DNA from: Colivivens sp963594655 | Lineage (GTDB): Bacteria > Bacteroidota > Bacteroidia > Bacteroidales > Bacteroidaceae | NCBI GenBank assembly: GCA_963594655.1 | Contig: CAVBFD010000005.1 | Location: forward strand, 1 to 64,000 | Direction: 5' to 3' | DNA length: 64,000 bases | Program-made: the position numbers and the translations under genes | The notes under the pieces: model-generated | Database searches by the model: none | What the model was told of the DNA's origin: nothing | Seen by the model: only the letters and a program-made list of their open reading frames with translations | In this document: piece by piece, positions 35,166 through 44,945 of the stretch | Layout: each line of letters starts with the position of its first letter | Position numbering within the stretch: the stretch's first letter is position 1

Positions 35166-37016
35166 TTATTTGTTGATGATATTACTGAATGTCTCCACGA
35201 GTTCAGCCACGACGAACGGCTGTCCCTTCACCTGGTTGAACTGATACGGCACGAAGTTGTCCACCTTCATGCGGAGCCATCCCGCCAGTTGTCCCATGTT
35301 CTGTTCCGCTACGACCACCTTCTTGTATCTCTTCAGTACCTCTGCGGTGTTTGCCGGCAGTGGGTTGATGTACTTGAAGTGTGCGAGCGCAACCTTCTTG
35401 CCGGCCTTGCGCATCTCGTCCATGGCGGCGTGGAGATGACCGTAAGTGCCGCCGAAGCCCACGATGAGCAGGTCGGCGTCGTCCTTGTCACCTGCCACCT
35501 CAAGGTCGGGTACTGCAATCTTGTCAATCTTCTCCTGACGCAGACGGGTCATGAGGTCATGGTTTTCCGGGTCGGTGGATATGGCGCCGGTCTTACTGTC
35601 TTTCTCCAGTCCTCCGAGGATATGCTCGAACCCTTCACGGCCGGGCACAGCCCAGTAGCGCACCTGAGTCTTCTCGTCACGCATATATGGTGTCCACTTG
35701 CCCTTCAGTTCTTCCGGCACGTATGGAGGATTGATGGCTGGATAGTCAGCCAGATTAGGCAACTTGAACGCGCCCGATCCGTTCGCCACGTAAGCGTCTG
35801 TCATGAGGATTACCGGGGTCATGTGTTCAAGCGCGATTTTACATGCCGCATAAGCAGCGTCGAAGCAGTCGGTAGGGCTTGTGGCTGCGATGACCGGCAT
35901 CGGACTCTCGCCGTTACGGCCGAAGAGACACTGCAGCAGGTCGGTCTGCTCCGACTTGGTGGGGAGACCTGTGGCCGGACCGCCACGCTGCACGTCGATG
36001 ACCACCAACGGCAGTTCCATGATGACCGCCAGGTTCATCGCCTCGCTCTTGAGGCAGACACCAGGACCGGATGTGGATGTGGCTGCCAACGCTCCCGCGA
36101 AGGACGCTCCCACTGCGGACGCGCATCCTGCAATCTCGTCCTCACACTGAACGGTAGTCACGCCCAGTGACTTGTGCTTTGACAGTTCATGCAGTATGTC
36201 GGTAGCCGGAGTGATAGGGTAGGAACCCAGATAGAGTTTGAGTCCCGCCTTCTCGGCAGCCGCGATGAGTCCGTATGCGGTGGCCTTGTTGCCGGTGATG
36301 TCCATGTACCGTCCCGGAGTCTTCTCCTTAGTCTCTATCCTGTAGACGTTGGCTACGGAACTGTGGGTGTTGTGGCCGTAGTCGTATCCTGCCTGGATAA
36401 CCTTAATGTTGGCCTCAGCCACACCGGCTTTCTTCGCGAACTTCTCCTTGAGGAAGTTGAAAGCCACGTCAAGGTCACGGTCGAACAACCAGCATACCAG
36501 TCCGAGGGCGAACATGTTACGGCACTTCAGCATGGCCTTCGCGTCCATGCCGGAGTCGGCGAGACAGTCCTTCACCATCTGTGTGATAGGACAGGCGATA
36601 ACCCTGTCGGGGTCTATGCCCATCTCTCCGAGGTAGTCGCCCGTCTTGAACGCCGCCTTCTCCAGGTCGCGCTGACCGAAGGAGTCGGTGTCGATGATGA
36701 TGGCCGCGCCCGGCTTGGCATAGCGGTACTGTGTCTTCAGGGCCGCCGCGTTCATCGCCACAAGCACGTCGCACTTGTCGCCCGGGGTGTAGACCTTACC
36801 TGCTCCGATGTGTACCTGAAAACCGGATACACCGGTGAGTGACCCTTGCGGGGCGCGAATGTCCGCTGGATAATCAGGGAATGTACTGATACTGTTACCT
36901 ACAGTGGCGGACACTGTAGAGAAGATGTTTCCGGCGAGTTGCATACCGTCGCCTGAGTCGCCTGAGAACCGGACAACCACGCTGTCCAATTCCTTTATTT
37001 CCAATTCGTCTGACAT
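35166..37016 (-). CDS. korA: 2-oxoacid:ferredoxin oxidoreductase, fused gamma-alpha subunit
   Basis: 616 aa. Residues about 10-190 are the gamma domain (VVRFSGDSGDGMQLAG), and about 200-600 the alpha pyrimidine-binding and domain II region (LGSYPITPATDILHEL, ATSTSGPGVCLKSE). This gamma-alpha fusion is the usual form in Bacteroidetes. No separate 4Fe-4S ferredoxin subunit gene is found in the 394-bp gap upstream. Confidence 0.95.
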   Translation of the reverse strand: MSDELEIKELDSVVVRFSGDSGDGMQLAGNIFSTVSATVGNSISTFPDYPADIRAPQGSLTGVSGFQVHIGAGKVYTPGDKCDVLVAMNAAALKTQYRYAKPGAAIIIDTDSFGQRDLEKAAFKTGDYLGEMGIDPDRVIACPITQMVKDCLADSGMDAKAMLKCRNMFALGLVCWLFDRDLDVAFNFLKEKFAKKAGVAEANIKVIQAGYDYGHNTHSSVANVYRIETKEKTPGRYMDITGNKATAYGLIAAAEKAGLKLYLGSYPITPATDILHELSKHKSLGVTTVQCEDEIAGCASAVGASFAGALAATSTSGPGVCLKSEAMNLAVIMELPLVVIDVQRGGPATGLPTKSEQTDLLQCLFGRNGESPMPVIAATSPTDCFDAAYAACKIALEHMTPVILMTDAYVANGSGAFKLPNLADYPAINPPYVPEELKGKWTPYMRDEKTQVRYWAVPGREGFEHILGGLEKDSKTGAISTDPENHDLMTRLRQEKIDKIAVPDLEVAGDKDDADLLIVGFGGTYGHLHAAMDEMRKAGKKVALAHFKYINPLPANTAEVLKRYKKVVVAEQNMGQLAGWLRMKVDNFVPYQFNQVKGQPFVVAELVETFSNIINK

Positions 37017-37104
37017 AAAAACTTTATATAGTTCATTTTACACTTAGTCATGAGAGAACAGATGCCGTTGCCGGCCCTGTTGCATAATGCATGAATATCC
37101 ATTG

Positions 37105-37136
37105 CAAAATTAGACAAAGTTCATTTCATGACCAAA
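37105..37136 (-). promoter_or_regulatory. korA-korB promoter
   Basis: On the minus strand TTTG (37136-37133), 20 nt, TAATTTTG (37112-37105), an exact consensus match. It lies about 90 nt upstream of the korA ATG, leaving a leader of about 80 nt. The rest of the gap 37017-37410 holds the terminator at 37251-37281 and nothing else I can identify. Confidence 0.8.
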
Positions 37137-37250
37137 CAAATCAGCAAGTAAAAACGACACGGAACGCATAAAAGACAACGCCCGTCAATTATTGCATAAT
37201 GAAACTGCCAGCGGCGGTACTTTCGGGGTGATGCCGTGTGCCGGATACAG

Positions 37251-37281
37251 AAAAAGGACCTTGGCTTTCGCCTCGGTCCTT
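37251..37281 (-). terminator. Terminator downstream of the sigma/anti-sigma pair
   Basis: AAGGACC (37254-37260) pairs with GGTCCTT (37275-37281), with an extra GGC/GCC pairing above a small internal loop. On the minus strand it is followed by TTTTT. Confidence 0.7.
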
Positions 37282-37410
37282 ATTCCAAAAGTAACGTGTA
37301 CTTTCTGATGTTTTTGAGAGAATTGAAACTTCACAGCTTCATTCGTAATTAGGTTTTAGTTAAAGCATATAAAAGAAATGATTGTTATTTTCCGTTCGTT
37401 TGTCATACAG

Positions 37411-37920
37411 TCACTCGTAGGTCACCTCTTCCTGTCCAACCGCCGATGAATGCTGCCCGAGCGAGTCGGTCTTCGCCATCGCGTCCGACCTGTTCTTGTC
37501 GATGATCTTTATCTTGGCGGTTATGTCCTCCTTCCGAGTGTAGGTGTCACCGGCGGTGACCGCCTCAGCACCTGCGGAGTTGGTCTGCATGGTTCTCTCC
37601 GAGATGTTGCCTATCGTGATGGCCACAGCTATCAGGGCTGCTGCCTTCAACAGCGGTGCGAACCGTGTGGACAGCTTGATACGCTTTGCCTTCACCTTCG
37701 TCTCGCTGTCGAGAAGGGCTGACATGCGCGCGTCGAAGTCCTTGTCGAGGCAAACGTCCTTCTCTTCCGTCTCGTAACGGAACAACGGCGCATACTGCCT
37801 CATGTCCTCCGGGATGTCTGGCTGGCTGAAGAACGATCGCAGTATCTGCTCCTCCTCCAATGTAGTCCTGCCCTCCCAGTAACGGTCCAACAACTGCTCT
37901 ATGTATTGATAGTTCATCAT
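37411..37920 (-). CDS. Predicted anti-sigma factor-like membrane protein
   Basis: A 169-aa hypothetical protein. The first about 90 residues look cytoplasmic and acidic (YIEQLLDRYWEGRTTLEEE), followed by one transmembrane helix (LLKAAALIAVAITIGNI) and a polar C-terminal tail of about 60 residues. It follows the ECF sigma gene by 3 nt. The architecture and position suggest an anti-sigma factor, but I see no conserved zinc-binding motif, so this is inference. A second ATG at codon 2 is an equally good start. Confidence 0.6.
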   Translation of the reverse strand: MMNYQYIEQLLDRYWEGRTTLEEEQILRSFFSQPDIPEDMRQYAPLFRYETEEKDVCLDKDFDARMSALLDSETKVKAKRIKLSTRFAPLLKAAALIAVAITIGNISERTMQTNSAGAEAVTAGDTYTRKEDITAKIKIIDKNRSDAMAKTDSLGQHSSAVGQEEVTYE

Positions 37921-37923
37921 TTT

Positions 37924-38430
37924 CTACTTCTTGTCCTGTTTGAGAAACCTGTCTTTTATTGTCTGTCTGGCTCTGAAGATGTTGACCTTGACATCCGCTA
38001 CGGTGATGTCCATGATGTCGGCGATCTCCTGATAGCTTTTCCCCTCGATGTCTCGCAGTTGCACCGCAACCCGCTGCTTCTCCGGGAGTGACCCGATAAT
38101 CCTGCTTACCGAATCGTACTGCTGCTGTCTTATCAGCCGGCTGTCCTGAGCCTGAGAGGTGTCCGCCAGGTCGTGGACTGTCTCATCGAGTGATATGTTG
38201 CGTCTCTCCTTCTTTTCCACCCTGTCGAGTGCGAGGTTGCGGCAGACCCTCATCGAGAACGACTCGATGTTGTGGATGTCCCGCCATCCGTCCCTCGTGT
38301 CCCATACCTTCACCAGCGTGTCCTGAACGATGTCTTCCGCCTCCTGTCTGTTGAGACATATCCTTAGGGCGAGCCTGAACAGCTTGTCTTTCAGAGGATA
38401 CACATCGTTGGTGAAGCTGATTTCTTTCAT
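37924..38430 (-). CDS. RNA polymerase sigma factor, ECF/sigma-70 family
   Basis: A 168-aa ECF sigma factor with region 2 (LFRLALRICLNRQEAEDIVQ) and region 4 (LPEKQRVAVQLRDIEGKSYQ, helix-turn-helix) and no sigma 1.1 or 3. It redirects RNA polymerase to a small regulon, probably under control of the next gene. The regulon and signal cannot be named from this sequence. Confidence 0.93.
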   Translation of the reverse strand: MKEISFTNDVYPLKDKLFRLALRICLNRQEAEDIVQDTLVKVWDTRDGWRDIHNIESFSMRVCRNLALDRVEKKERRNISLDETVHDLADTSQAQDSRLIRQQQYDSVSRIIGSLPEKQRVAVQLRDIEGKSYQEIADIMDITVADVKVNIFRARQTIKDRFLKQDKK

Positions 38431-38489
38431 CTCTCTACAGTTAAGACGGACGAGTTACGGTAAAGTTACAACGCGGATGCCATTTTTTT

Positions 38490-39263
38490 TCATTCTTTCG
38501 TTATTTTCGTTCCGTGCAGTCCGTCAATGGCCGTGGCTTTGGTGATGATGACCTCCTTCACACCTGCGTCCACGGCGGACAGCGCGTTCTGCACCTTAGG
38601 TATCATACCGCCCTGAATCACCTTGGAGTCCACCAACCTGTGGAAGTCGTCACCGTTGATATGTCCAATCACGCTCTCGTCGTCATTCTCGTCCGCCAGT
38701 ACCCCTGCCTTCTCGAAGCAGTACATGAGGGTCACGTCATAGAAGGCGGTCATGGCTTTCGCCACCTCTCCTGCGATGGTGTCGGCATTGGTGTTCAGCA
38801 GACTTCCCTTGCCGTCGTGTGTCAGCGGCGCCATGACAGGCACGATGCCCGAGTCGATAAGCATGGCGAGGCGTGATCCGTCCACCTTGTCCACGTCGCC
38901 CACAAAACCGAAGTCCACCGGCACCGGACTCCTCCTGTGTGACTTGATAACGTTCATGTCCGATCCCGTAAGTCCCAGTGCGTTGATGCCGCGCGCCTGC
39001 AACTGTGCCACTATGTTCTTGTTTACCAAGCCTCCATATACCATGGTGACCACTTTCAGCATCTCCGCGTCGGTGACCCTGCGTCCGTCCACCATCTTGG
39101 TCTCTATCCCGAGCTGCGACGCAATCTTGGTGGCGCTCCTGCCGCCTCCGTGTACCAGAATCTTGTTTCCCTTAATAGCGGAGAAATCGTTGAGGAGTCT
39201 CTCCAGTGACTCTGGTTCCTCAACGATTTTTCCGCCAACCTTAACTACTGTCAGTTGTGTCAT
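38490..39263 (-). CDS. argB: Acetylglutamate kinase
   Basis: 257 aa of the amino-acid kinase fold. It phosphorylates N-acetylglutamate, or N-succinylglutamate as some Bacteroidetes use, in arginine synthesis. Motifs: VVKVGGKIVE, ILVHGGGRSA, and MIPKVQNALSAVDAGV near the C-terminus. The ATG overlaps the aroK stop by 4 nt (ATGA). Confidence 0.93.
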   Translation of the reverse strand: MTQLTVVKVGGKIVEEPESLERLLNDFSAIKGNKILVHGGGRSATKIASQLGIETKMVDGRRVTDAEMLKVVTMVYGGLVNKNIVAQLQARGINALGLTGSDMNVIKSHRRSPVPVDFGFVGDVDKVDGSRLAMLIDSGIVPVMAPLTHDGKGSLLNTNADTIAGEVAKAMTAFYDVTLMYCFEKAGVLADENDDESVIGHINGDDFHRLVDSKVIQGGMIPKVQNALSAVDAGVKEVIITKATAIDGLHGTKITKE

Positions 39264-39793
39264 TTCTTTAGTATGTCTTTTATTTTGTCCACGTATCCGT
39301 CTATCTGTCTGTCGTCAGTGATGGTGTCTATAGTCACCTTGTAGTTCGCCCTGTTGTAGAACGGCTCCCTCTTCCTGAGCGATTGCCTGATATTCCCAAT
39401 CAGTTCACTGTCGCTCTTGCCGTCCACCAGCGGACGTTTGGTCCCGCCCATCCGTATATGCGCCATCAGGGTCTCTGGCGACGCCTGTAGGTAGACAGTC
39501 CGCGCCCTGCGGTTCATCACGTCGATATTGTCGAAGAAGCAGGGTGTGCCGCCTCCCACCGCCAACACCAGACCGTCCTCGTCCACAGCCTCCGTCAGTG
39601 TCTGCCGTTCTATCTGCCTGAACCCGTCCTCGCCCTGCTCGGCGAATATCTGCGGTATGGTCTTGCCGGTCCGTTCCTCTATCAGCCAGTCGAGGTCGTG
39701 GAACACACGTCCCATACTGGCTGCCAGAGCTTTGCCGAGGGTGGTCTTGCCTGCCCCCATGTAGCCTACAAGTATGATATTGTCTTTCGCCAT
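39260..39793 (-). CDS. aroK: Shikimate kinase
   Basis: 177 aa from ATG 39793 (MAKDNIILVG), which overlaps the topA stop by one base; a longer frame to 39868 lies inside topA and is rejected. Walker A is GYMGAGKTTLGKALA at about 10-24, the shikimate site has DLDWLIEERTG and AVGGGTP. It phosphorylates shikimate in aromatic amino-acid synthesis. Normal length. Confidence 0.96.
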   Translation of the reverse strand: MAKDNIILVGYMGAGKTTLGKALAASMGRVFHDLDWLIEERTGKTIPQIFAEQGEDGFRQIERQTLTEAVDEDGLVLAVGGGTPCFFDNIDVMNRRARTVYLQASPETLMAHIRMGGTKRPLVDGKSDSELIGNIRQSLRKREPFYNRANYKVTIDTITDDRQIDGYVDKIKDILKK

Positions 39794-42135
39794 CACTCTT
39801 CCGTCTTCTTCTTCCGTTCCTTGGCGGCAGCGTGTCTTGTCTCCTGGTTCTTGATAATCTCCAGACACTTCTCCGCCGTCAGGTCCATCGGACGCTCAAC
39901 GCTCTTGGGCAACTTATAGTTCTTCCCCTTATAGAAAAGGTATGGGCCGTAACGTCCACTGCGTACCTCCAGTTCCGGCTCTTCCTCAAAGCGCTTCATG
40001 TGCTTCTGGTCCTCAGCCACACGGTTGGCCTTGATTACCAGTATCGCCTCGTTGAGGGTGATGGTGGTCGGGTCATGGCTGGCCGGCAGGGCCACGTACT
40101 TCTTGTTGTGGAGTACGTATGGACCGTAGCGTCCTGCGCCTATCGTGACTGTCTCCCCCTCGAACTCGCCAAGGGTGCGTGGCAACTTGAACAGCTCCAT
40201 CGCCTCCTCGAAGGTGATGGTCTGTATGCTCTGTCCCTTCTTCAGTTGCGCGAACCTTGGTTTGTCGGTGTCAGTCACACTGCCTATCTGTGCCACCGGA
40301 CCGAACCGCCCGATTTTCACCGATACCGTCTTGCCGGTTGCGGGGTCAGTACCCAAGATACGCTCGCCGGTCTTATGCTCCGTCTTGTCGTGCATCGTCT
40401 TGTCCACCATCGGCTCGAAGTCCTTGTCGAAGTCATGTATCATCTTCTTCCAGTCCGCCTTGCCCTCCGCAATCTCGTCGAACTCCTTCTCCACGTTGGC
40501 GGTGAAGTTATAGTCCATGATGCCGGGGAAGTACTCCATCAGGAAGTCGTTGACCACGATACCTATGTCGGTAGGCATCAACTTCGACTTCTCCTGTCCC
40601 ACAGTCTCTGTCTTCTCTGTCTCCGTCACACTGCCGTCCTCCAGTGTAAGCACCTTATACTTTCGTTTCTCTCCAGCCTTGTTGTCCTTGACCACATACT
40701 CTCTGTTCTGTATGGTGGATATGGTAGGGGCGTAGGTGGAAGGGCGACCGATTCCAAGTTCCTCCAACTTGCGCACCAGACTCGCCTCGGTGTATCTCGG
40801 TGGTGCCTGTGTGTAGCGTTCGGTGGCGTGTACCTCCGATACTTTCAGTGACATTCCCTCCCTGATGTCCGACGGCAGACGTGTCTCCTCGTCCTCAGCC
40901 GACTCGTCCTCCACCGACTCGCGGTAGAGCTTCAGGAAACCGTCGAAGGTGACGACACTTCCTGTAGCCACGAACTCGTGTTCCATGCCGTCGATACTTA
41001 TCTTTATGGTTGTGCGCTCTATCTCCGCGTCCGCCATCTGTGAAGCCAGTGTACGCTTCCATATCAGTTCATACAGATGACGCTCCTGTGCGGTGCCGGA
41101 TATGTCGTGGTTCGACACGTAGGTGGGGCGAATCGCCTCGTGCGCCTCCTGCGCTCCCTTCGAGCTGGTCTGGTAGTTGCGTGTCTTACTGTACTTTTCG
41201 CCCCACTGCTTGACTATCTCGTCCTTGCTTGTGCCGAGACAGAGGGTGGAGAGGTTCACGGAGTCCGTACGCATGTATGTGATGAATCCCGACTCATAGA
41301 GGCGTTGTGCCACCATCATGGTCTGCGACACGGTGAATCCCAGTTTGCGCGCCGCCTCCTGCTGTAGGGTGGAGGTGGTGAACGGTGGGGCAGGGGTTCT
41401 CTTCGTCGGTTTCTTGGTAATCTCGGATATGGTGAACGACTTGCCCTTAAATGACTCGAGGAAAGCGCGCGCCTCCTCCACGGTGCCGAACCGTGTGTTC
41501 AGACTGGCGTGCAGGTCGGTCGTCTGTCCGTCTGCTGTCTCCAGTGTGAATATCGCGCTCACCTTATATGATGACTCCGGATGGAACTGCTCAATCTCAC
41601 GCTCGCGCTCCACTATCAGTCTGACCGCCACCGACTGTACCCGTCCTGCCGACAGTGCCGGCTTGAGCTTCCTCCACAGCACCGGAGAGAGCTTGAAGCC
41701 CACGATACGGTCAAGCACACGCCGTGCCTGTTGCGCGTTCACGAGGTTTACGTCTATGGTTCTCGGGTGTTTGATGGCGTCGAGTATGGCGTTCTTCGTT
41801 ATCTCGTGGAACACGATACGCTTGGTCTTGTCCACATCCAGTCCCAGTACCTGTGCCAGATGCCATGAGATGGCTTCCCCCTCACGGTCTTCATCGGATG
41901 CGAGCCATACCGTACCGGCATCCTCCGCGCTCTTCTTCAATGACTTCACCAGATCCTGCTTGTCGTCGGGTATCTCGTACTCCGGCTCCAGACTGTCGAG
42001 GTCTATTCCAAATCCTTTCTTCTTCAGGTCGCGTATATGACCGTAGCTCGACATCACCTTATAGTCGTCACCAAGGAACTTTCCGAGAGTCTTGGCTTTC
42101 GCCGGAGACTCCACAATCACAAGGTTGTTCTGCAT
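39793..42135 (-). CDS. topA: DNA topoisomerase I
   Basis: 780 aa type IA topoisomerase that relaxes negative supercoils. The Toprim domain starts LVIVESPAKAKTLGKFLG; the active Tyr is in GFITYMRTDS. The C-terminal repeats (GRFGPVAQIG, GRYGPYVLHNKKY, GRYGPYLFYKGKNY) replace the Cys4 zinc fingers of the E. coli enzyme. Leads the tightly packed topA-aroK-argB run. Confidence 0.98.
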   Translation of the reverse strand: MQNNLVIVESPAKAKTLGKFLGDDYKVMSSYGHIRDLKKKGFGIDLDSLEPEYEIPDDKQDLVKSLKKSAEDAGTVWLASDEDREGEAISWHLAQVLGLDVDKTKRIVFHEITKNAILDAIKHPRTIDVNLVNAQQARRVLDRIVGFKLSPVLWRKLKPALSAGRVQSVAVRLIVEREREIEQFHPESSYKVSAIFTLETADGQTTDLHASLNTRFGTVEEARAFLESFKGKSFTISEITKKPTKRTPAPPFTTSTLQQEAARKLGFTVSQTMMVAQRLYESGFITYMRTDSVNLSTLCLGTSKDEIVKQWGEKYSKTRNYQTSSKGAQEAHEAIRPTYVSNHDISGTAQERHLYELIWKRTLASQMADAEIERTTIKISIDGMEHEFVATGSVVTFDGFLKLYRESVEDESAEDEETRLPSDIREGMSLKVSEVHATERYTQAPPRYTEASLVRKLEELGIGRPSTYAPTISTIQNREYVVKDNKAGEKRKYKVLTLEDGSVTETEKTETVGQEKSKLMPTDIGIVVNDFLMEYFPGIMDYNFTANVEKEFDEIAEGKADWKKMIHDFDKDFEPMVDKTMHDKTEHKTGERILGTDPATGKTVSVKIGRFGPVAQIGSVTDTDKPRFAQLKKGQSIQTITFEEAMELFKLPRTLGEFEGETVTIGAGRYGPYVLHNKKYVALPASHDPTTITLNEAILVIKANRVAEDQKHMKRFEEEPELEVRSGRYGPYLFYKGKNYKLPKSVERPMDLTAEKCLEIIKNQETRHAAAKERKKKTEE

Positions 42136-42167
42136 CTTCGTTTTCTATTATTACAGTTTTCGGGCTG

Positions 42168-42175
42168 CAAATGTA
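42168..42175 (-). promoter_or_regulatory. -7 box of topA
   Basis: TACATTTG on the minus strand, 32 nt before the topA ATG. No -33 at standard spacing. The remainder of 42136-42264 holds no gene. Confidence 0.5.
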
Positions 42176-42264
42176 TCAAAAAAGATTCTTGCCGCATATA
42201 TAATAAGGTGATAAAAGAATCGTTTTTATGTTTTATTATTATCTCCACGGCACTTTCAGACAGC

Positions 42265-43335
42265 TCAGTGTCTCTGTCTGCGTACCGACACTCTCGGTGC
42301 GCTGCTGCCAGAGGAGGTACTGCTCTTTGCACTCTTTTCAGCTTTGCTTGTGCTGCGGGCTGTCGTGCGTGAAGCCCTTGTAACCGTCTTCTTCGTCTTC
42401 TTCGCCGTTGCCTCCGCTGCTGCGATGGAGTCGCGTCTTGCCAGTTCGGCTGAGTCAACAGGTGTCGCCCAGATATGGCTCTCGAAGTCCTTCATCTGCT
42501 GCTCGATACGCTTCTGTTCCTTTACTATGGCTGAGTCGCTGGCGGCGGTCTGCGCGAGCGATTTCCCCTGCATGTTGGTCGTCATGTATATCTTGCCCTT
42601 GTACTGGTTGGTGGCGAAGAAGTCCGCCATCGACATGGCGGCGGCGTTGTTGATGTTGCTTGTCATGACCATGTGCTGGTTCAGATACGGCTCCACGTCA
42701 TCTATCTTGACCCAGAACAGCGGATATTTGGTGCTGCCCCCCTCGTCGTCCATCGTGAAGATGTCGGCGTTCCTGTGGAGTACGGGACAGATGGCCACCA
42801 CACGGCTGTGGTAAGTGGCGGTGTTCTGGTCGAAGTAACTGCTCTCCTTGACGAAGTAACTCAGCACCTCCTCCGACGGCACTCTGCTCTGGTCCACCTT
42901 GATGCTGTTCCCCTCAATCTCGTAGGGTATCTCATAACGGTCGAGCATGTCCTTGAAGTGCATGCGGTTCTCCTTGGTGAAGTTCTCCGTGCCGTTTATG
43001 TCATACACGTATGCCGGAATCTTGCCCACATTAAGCAGTTGGAAAAGCAGGGTGAACAGGTTGACACGTCCGTCTGTAGGTTCAATCGGGTAATACAGTG
43101 GGGCGTTCTCGTCCTGCTTCAGGTTCAGTTCCCTGTACAGGTCGCGCCGCCAAACCACCTCCTCCGGCATGTTCACCGCAGTGGGGAACATCAGACTTGC
43201 CCTGCTGGTGGCCTGTGCCGCCGCCTTGGTGTCAGACTTCGCTTTGTTTGCCGCTATACGGCTTTTCGCCGGTTGCGCGCTTGCGGTAAGGACGAACGCC
43301 AAACCTGCCAATGCCATTATTATCGTTCTCTTCAT
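42265..43335 (-). CDS. gldN: T9SS/gliding protein GldN (PorN)
   Basis: 356 aa with a signal peptide (ending TASAQ). The core matches GldN/PorN: VVWRRDLYRELNLKQDENAPLYY near residue 65 and PLFWVKIDDVEPYLNQH mid-protein. PorN forms a periplasmic ring with PorK as part of the T9SS. Last of gldK-gldL-gldM-gldN. The C-terminal about 50 residues are low-complexity, rich in Ser, Thr, Lys and Arg. Confidence 0.92.
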   Translation of the reverse strand: MKRTIIMALAGLAFVLTASAQPAKSRIAANKAKSDTKAAAQATSRASLMFPTAVNMPEEVVWRRDLYRELNLKQDENAPLYYPIEPTDGRVNLFTLLFQLLNVGKIPAYVYDINGTENFTKENRMHFKDMLDRYEIPYEIEGNSIKVDQSRVPSEEVLSYFVKESSYFDQNTATYHSRVVAICPVLHRNADIFTMDDEGGSTKYPLFWVKIDDVEPYLNQHMVMTSNINNAAAMSMADFFATNQYKGKIYMTTNMQGKSLAQTAASDSAIVKEQKRIEQQMKDFESHIWATPVDSAELARRDSIAAAEATAKKTKKTVTRASRTTARSTSKAEKSAKSSTSSGSSAPRVSVRRQRH

Positions 43336-43371
43336 GTCTGTTCTTGTATTTATAACCTGTGAAGGTTCATG

Positions 43372-44940
43372 TCAATTTACTATCACTTCCATTGCCGTCG
43401 GCAGCACCCTCTCGATACCGTCAGGCCCTACGGCGTGTACACGGGAGATGTAGAACCTGCGTCCCCGCTTGAGCTTACGGAACATCTCGCGCTGGCGGTC
43501 AGTGAAACTTGCCGATTTCGACACCTCGGGTATGGCGTTGCCCATCCCGTCGAAGAACGTCGCCTCGAACGAAGTCACCTTGAACTCTATGTCGAGCAGT
43601 CCGTCGTCTATCGCCGCCTTTATTCCCTCCGCCTTCAGCAAGGCAGCCACACTTATCGGCAGTCCGCCCTTGTACCTGCTGGCAGTCCCCTCCTTGTCGG
43701 TGTAACTGATGTAAGCCGTCGGGTCGGGCAGTTTCCTCACATGGAAGGTGAACTTGCCCATCTCCTGTTGTCTGCCCTCGTTTTCCGCGGTGACGGTGAT
43801 TACCGCATCCGATCCCACCTTGGAAGGCACGGCTATGTACTGTCCGTCACCTTTCTTGGTGAGCGTGCCGCCTGTCATGGTGGCGTTAATCTTGTTCGCC
43901 GGCACTCCCGGGACACTCACACTGATGGGGTTCTGGTAACCTGCGTAAAGCATGTTCATCATGGTGGCGGACACGGTGGCGGTAGGGTCAACTACCGTGT
44001 AGGGCTGTGTGAAGTCCCTGCGTATGGTCTCGCCGTTGCCGTTTCGCATGAGGAGGTACCCCCTGAGGGTGAACTCCCCTGTGGAGTTGCAGACGGTCTC
44101 ATAACGTCCGTTGTGGGACTTGAGCAGGGTATTGTCTATGTAGATGTCCGGACGCGCGGTGGTGTCTACAGCCGCCATGATAATCTGGGCGGAGAACTTG
44201 CCTCCGCGGACTACCGTCTGTGAGGTCGGAATCACGTAGGCGTTGATCTCGTTCACCCTCACGTCCTTGATGTCGATATTTGACACCAGCTGGTGGAGTA
44301 CCGCCCCCTCCGCGCTTCTCACGTCGCTCTGCAACTTGGACAGGAGGGTGACTGACGCTATGGCTGGGGTGTTCTCGAACATGTACTGTTGCCAGTTCTT
44401 CCCCTGGATTTTCCCTTTTGCCGGCACGTCGGTGGACAGGTTGTCGGCCACAATCTTCTTCATCCCCGGGTCGTTGATCATCCCGGTGATGTATTCCCTG
44501 TAGGACTTGATGGCCAGATACAGTTTCTTTCCCTTGCCGACACCCGGAGCGAGCATGACATGAGTGGACGCTTCCAGATTGTCCTTGTGCTTTATGTCGT
44601 GGATGTCTCCGTCGTCCCCGTCCGCGTCGTGTACGATGTCCCACTTCAGACTTTCAGCCAACTGGTAGAGGGAGTCCGACTTGGAGTGCAGCAGCTGGGC
44701 TTTCTCGTGCCACTCGCGTGTCTTCTCCGGGTTCGTCTTCATCGCCTCGTCCAGAGCCTTGTAGAGTGCCTCGTTCTGTGACGTGGCGTTCTGCTTGGTC
44801 CGGTTGAGTCCCTCGTCCACGAGCGAGAATCCGTTGAGTACGTCCGAACTGATGTTCAACGCGAGCATTGCCATCAGCACGACGTACATCAGATTAATCA
44901 TCTTCTGACGTGGAGACAGTTTCCTTTTCCTTATAGCCAT
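43372..44940 (-). CDS. gldM: T9SS/gliding motor protein GldM (PorM)
   Basis: 522 aa. A short cytoplasmic start (KLSPRQKMINLMYVVL) leads into a single transmembrane helix and a long periplasmic rod. Later segments match GldM (PTAYISYTDKEG, FYISRVHAVGPDG). With GldL it makes the proton-driven motor that powers type IX export. Lies 5 nt downstream of gldL. Confidence 0.95.
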   Translation of the reverse strand: MAIRKRKLSPRQKMINLMYVVLMAMLALNISSDVLNGFSLVDEGLNRTKQNATSQNEALYKALDEAMKTNPEKTREWHEKAQLLHSKSDSLYQLAESLKWDIVHDADGDDGDIHDIKHKDNLEASTHVMLAPGVGKGKKLYLAIKSYREYITGMINDPGMKKIVADNLSTDVPAKGKIQGKNWQQYMFENTPAIASVTLLSKLQSDVRSAEGAVLHQLVSNIDIKDVRVNEINAYVIPTSQTVVRGGKFSAQIIMAAVDTTARPDIYIDNTLLKSHNGRYETVCNSTGEFTLRGYLLMRNGNGETIRRDFTQPYTVVDPTATVSATMMNMLYAGYQNPISVSVPGVPANKINATMTGGTLTKKGDGQYIAVPSKVGSDAVITVTAENEGRQQEMGKFTFHVRKLPDPTAYISYTDKEGTASRYKGGLPISVAALLKAEGIKAAIDDGLLDIEFKVTSFEATFFDGMGNAIPEVSKSASFTDRQREMFRKLKRGRRFYISRVHAVGPDGIERVLPTAMEVIVN

Positions 44941-44945
44941 GTCTG

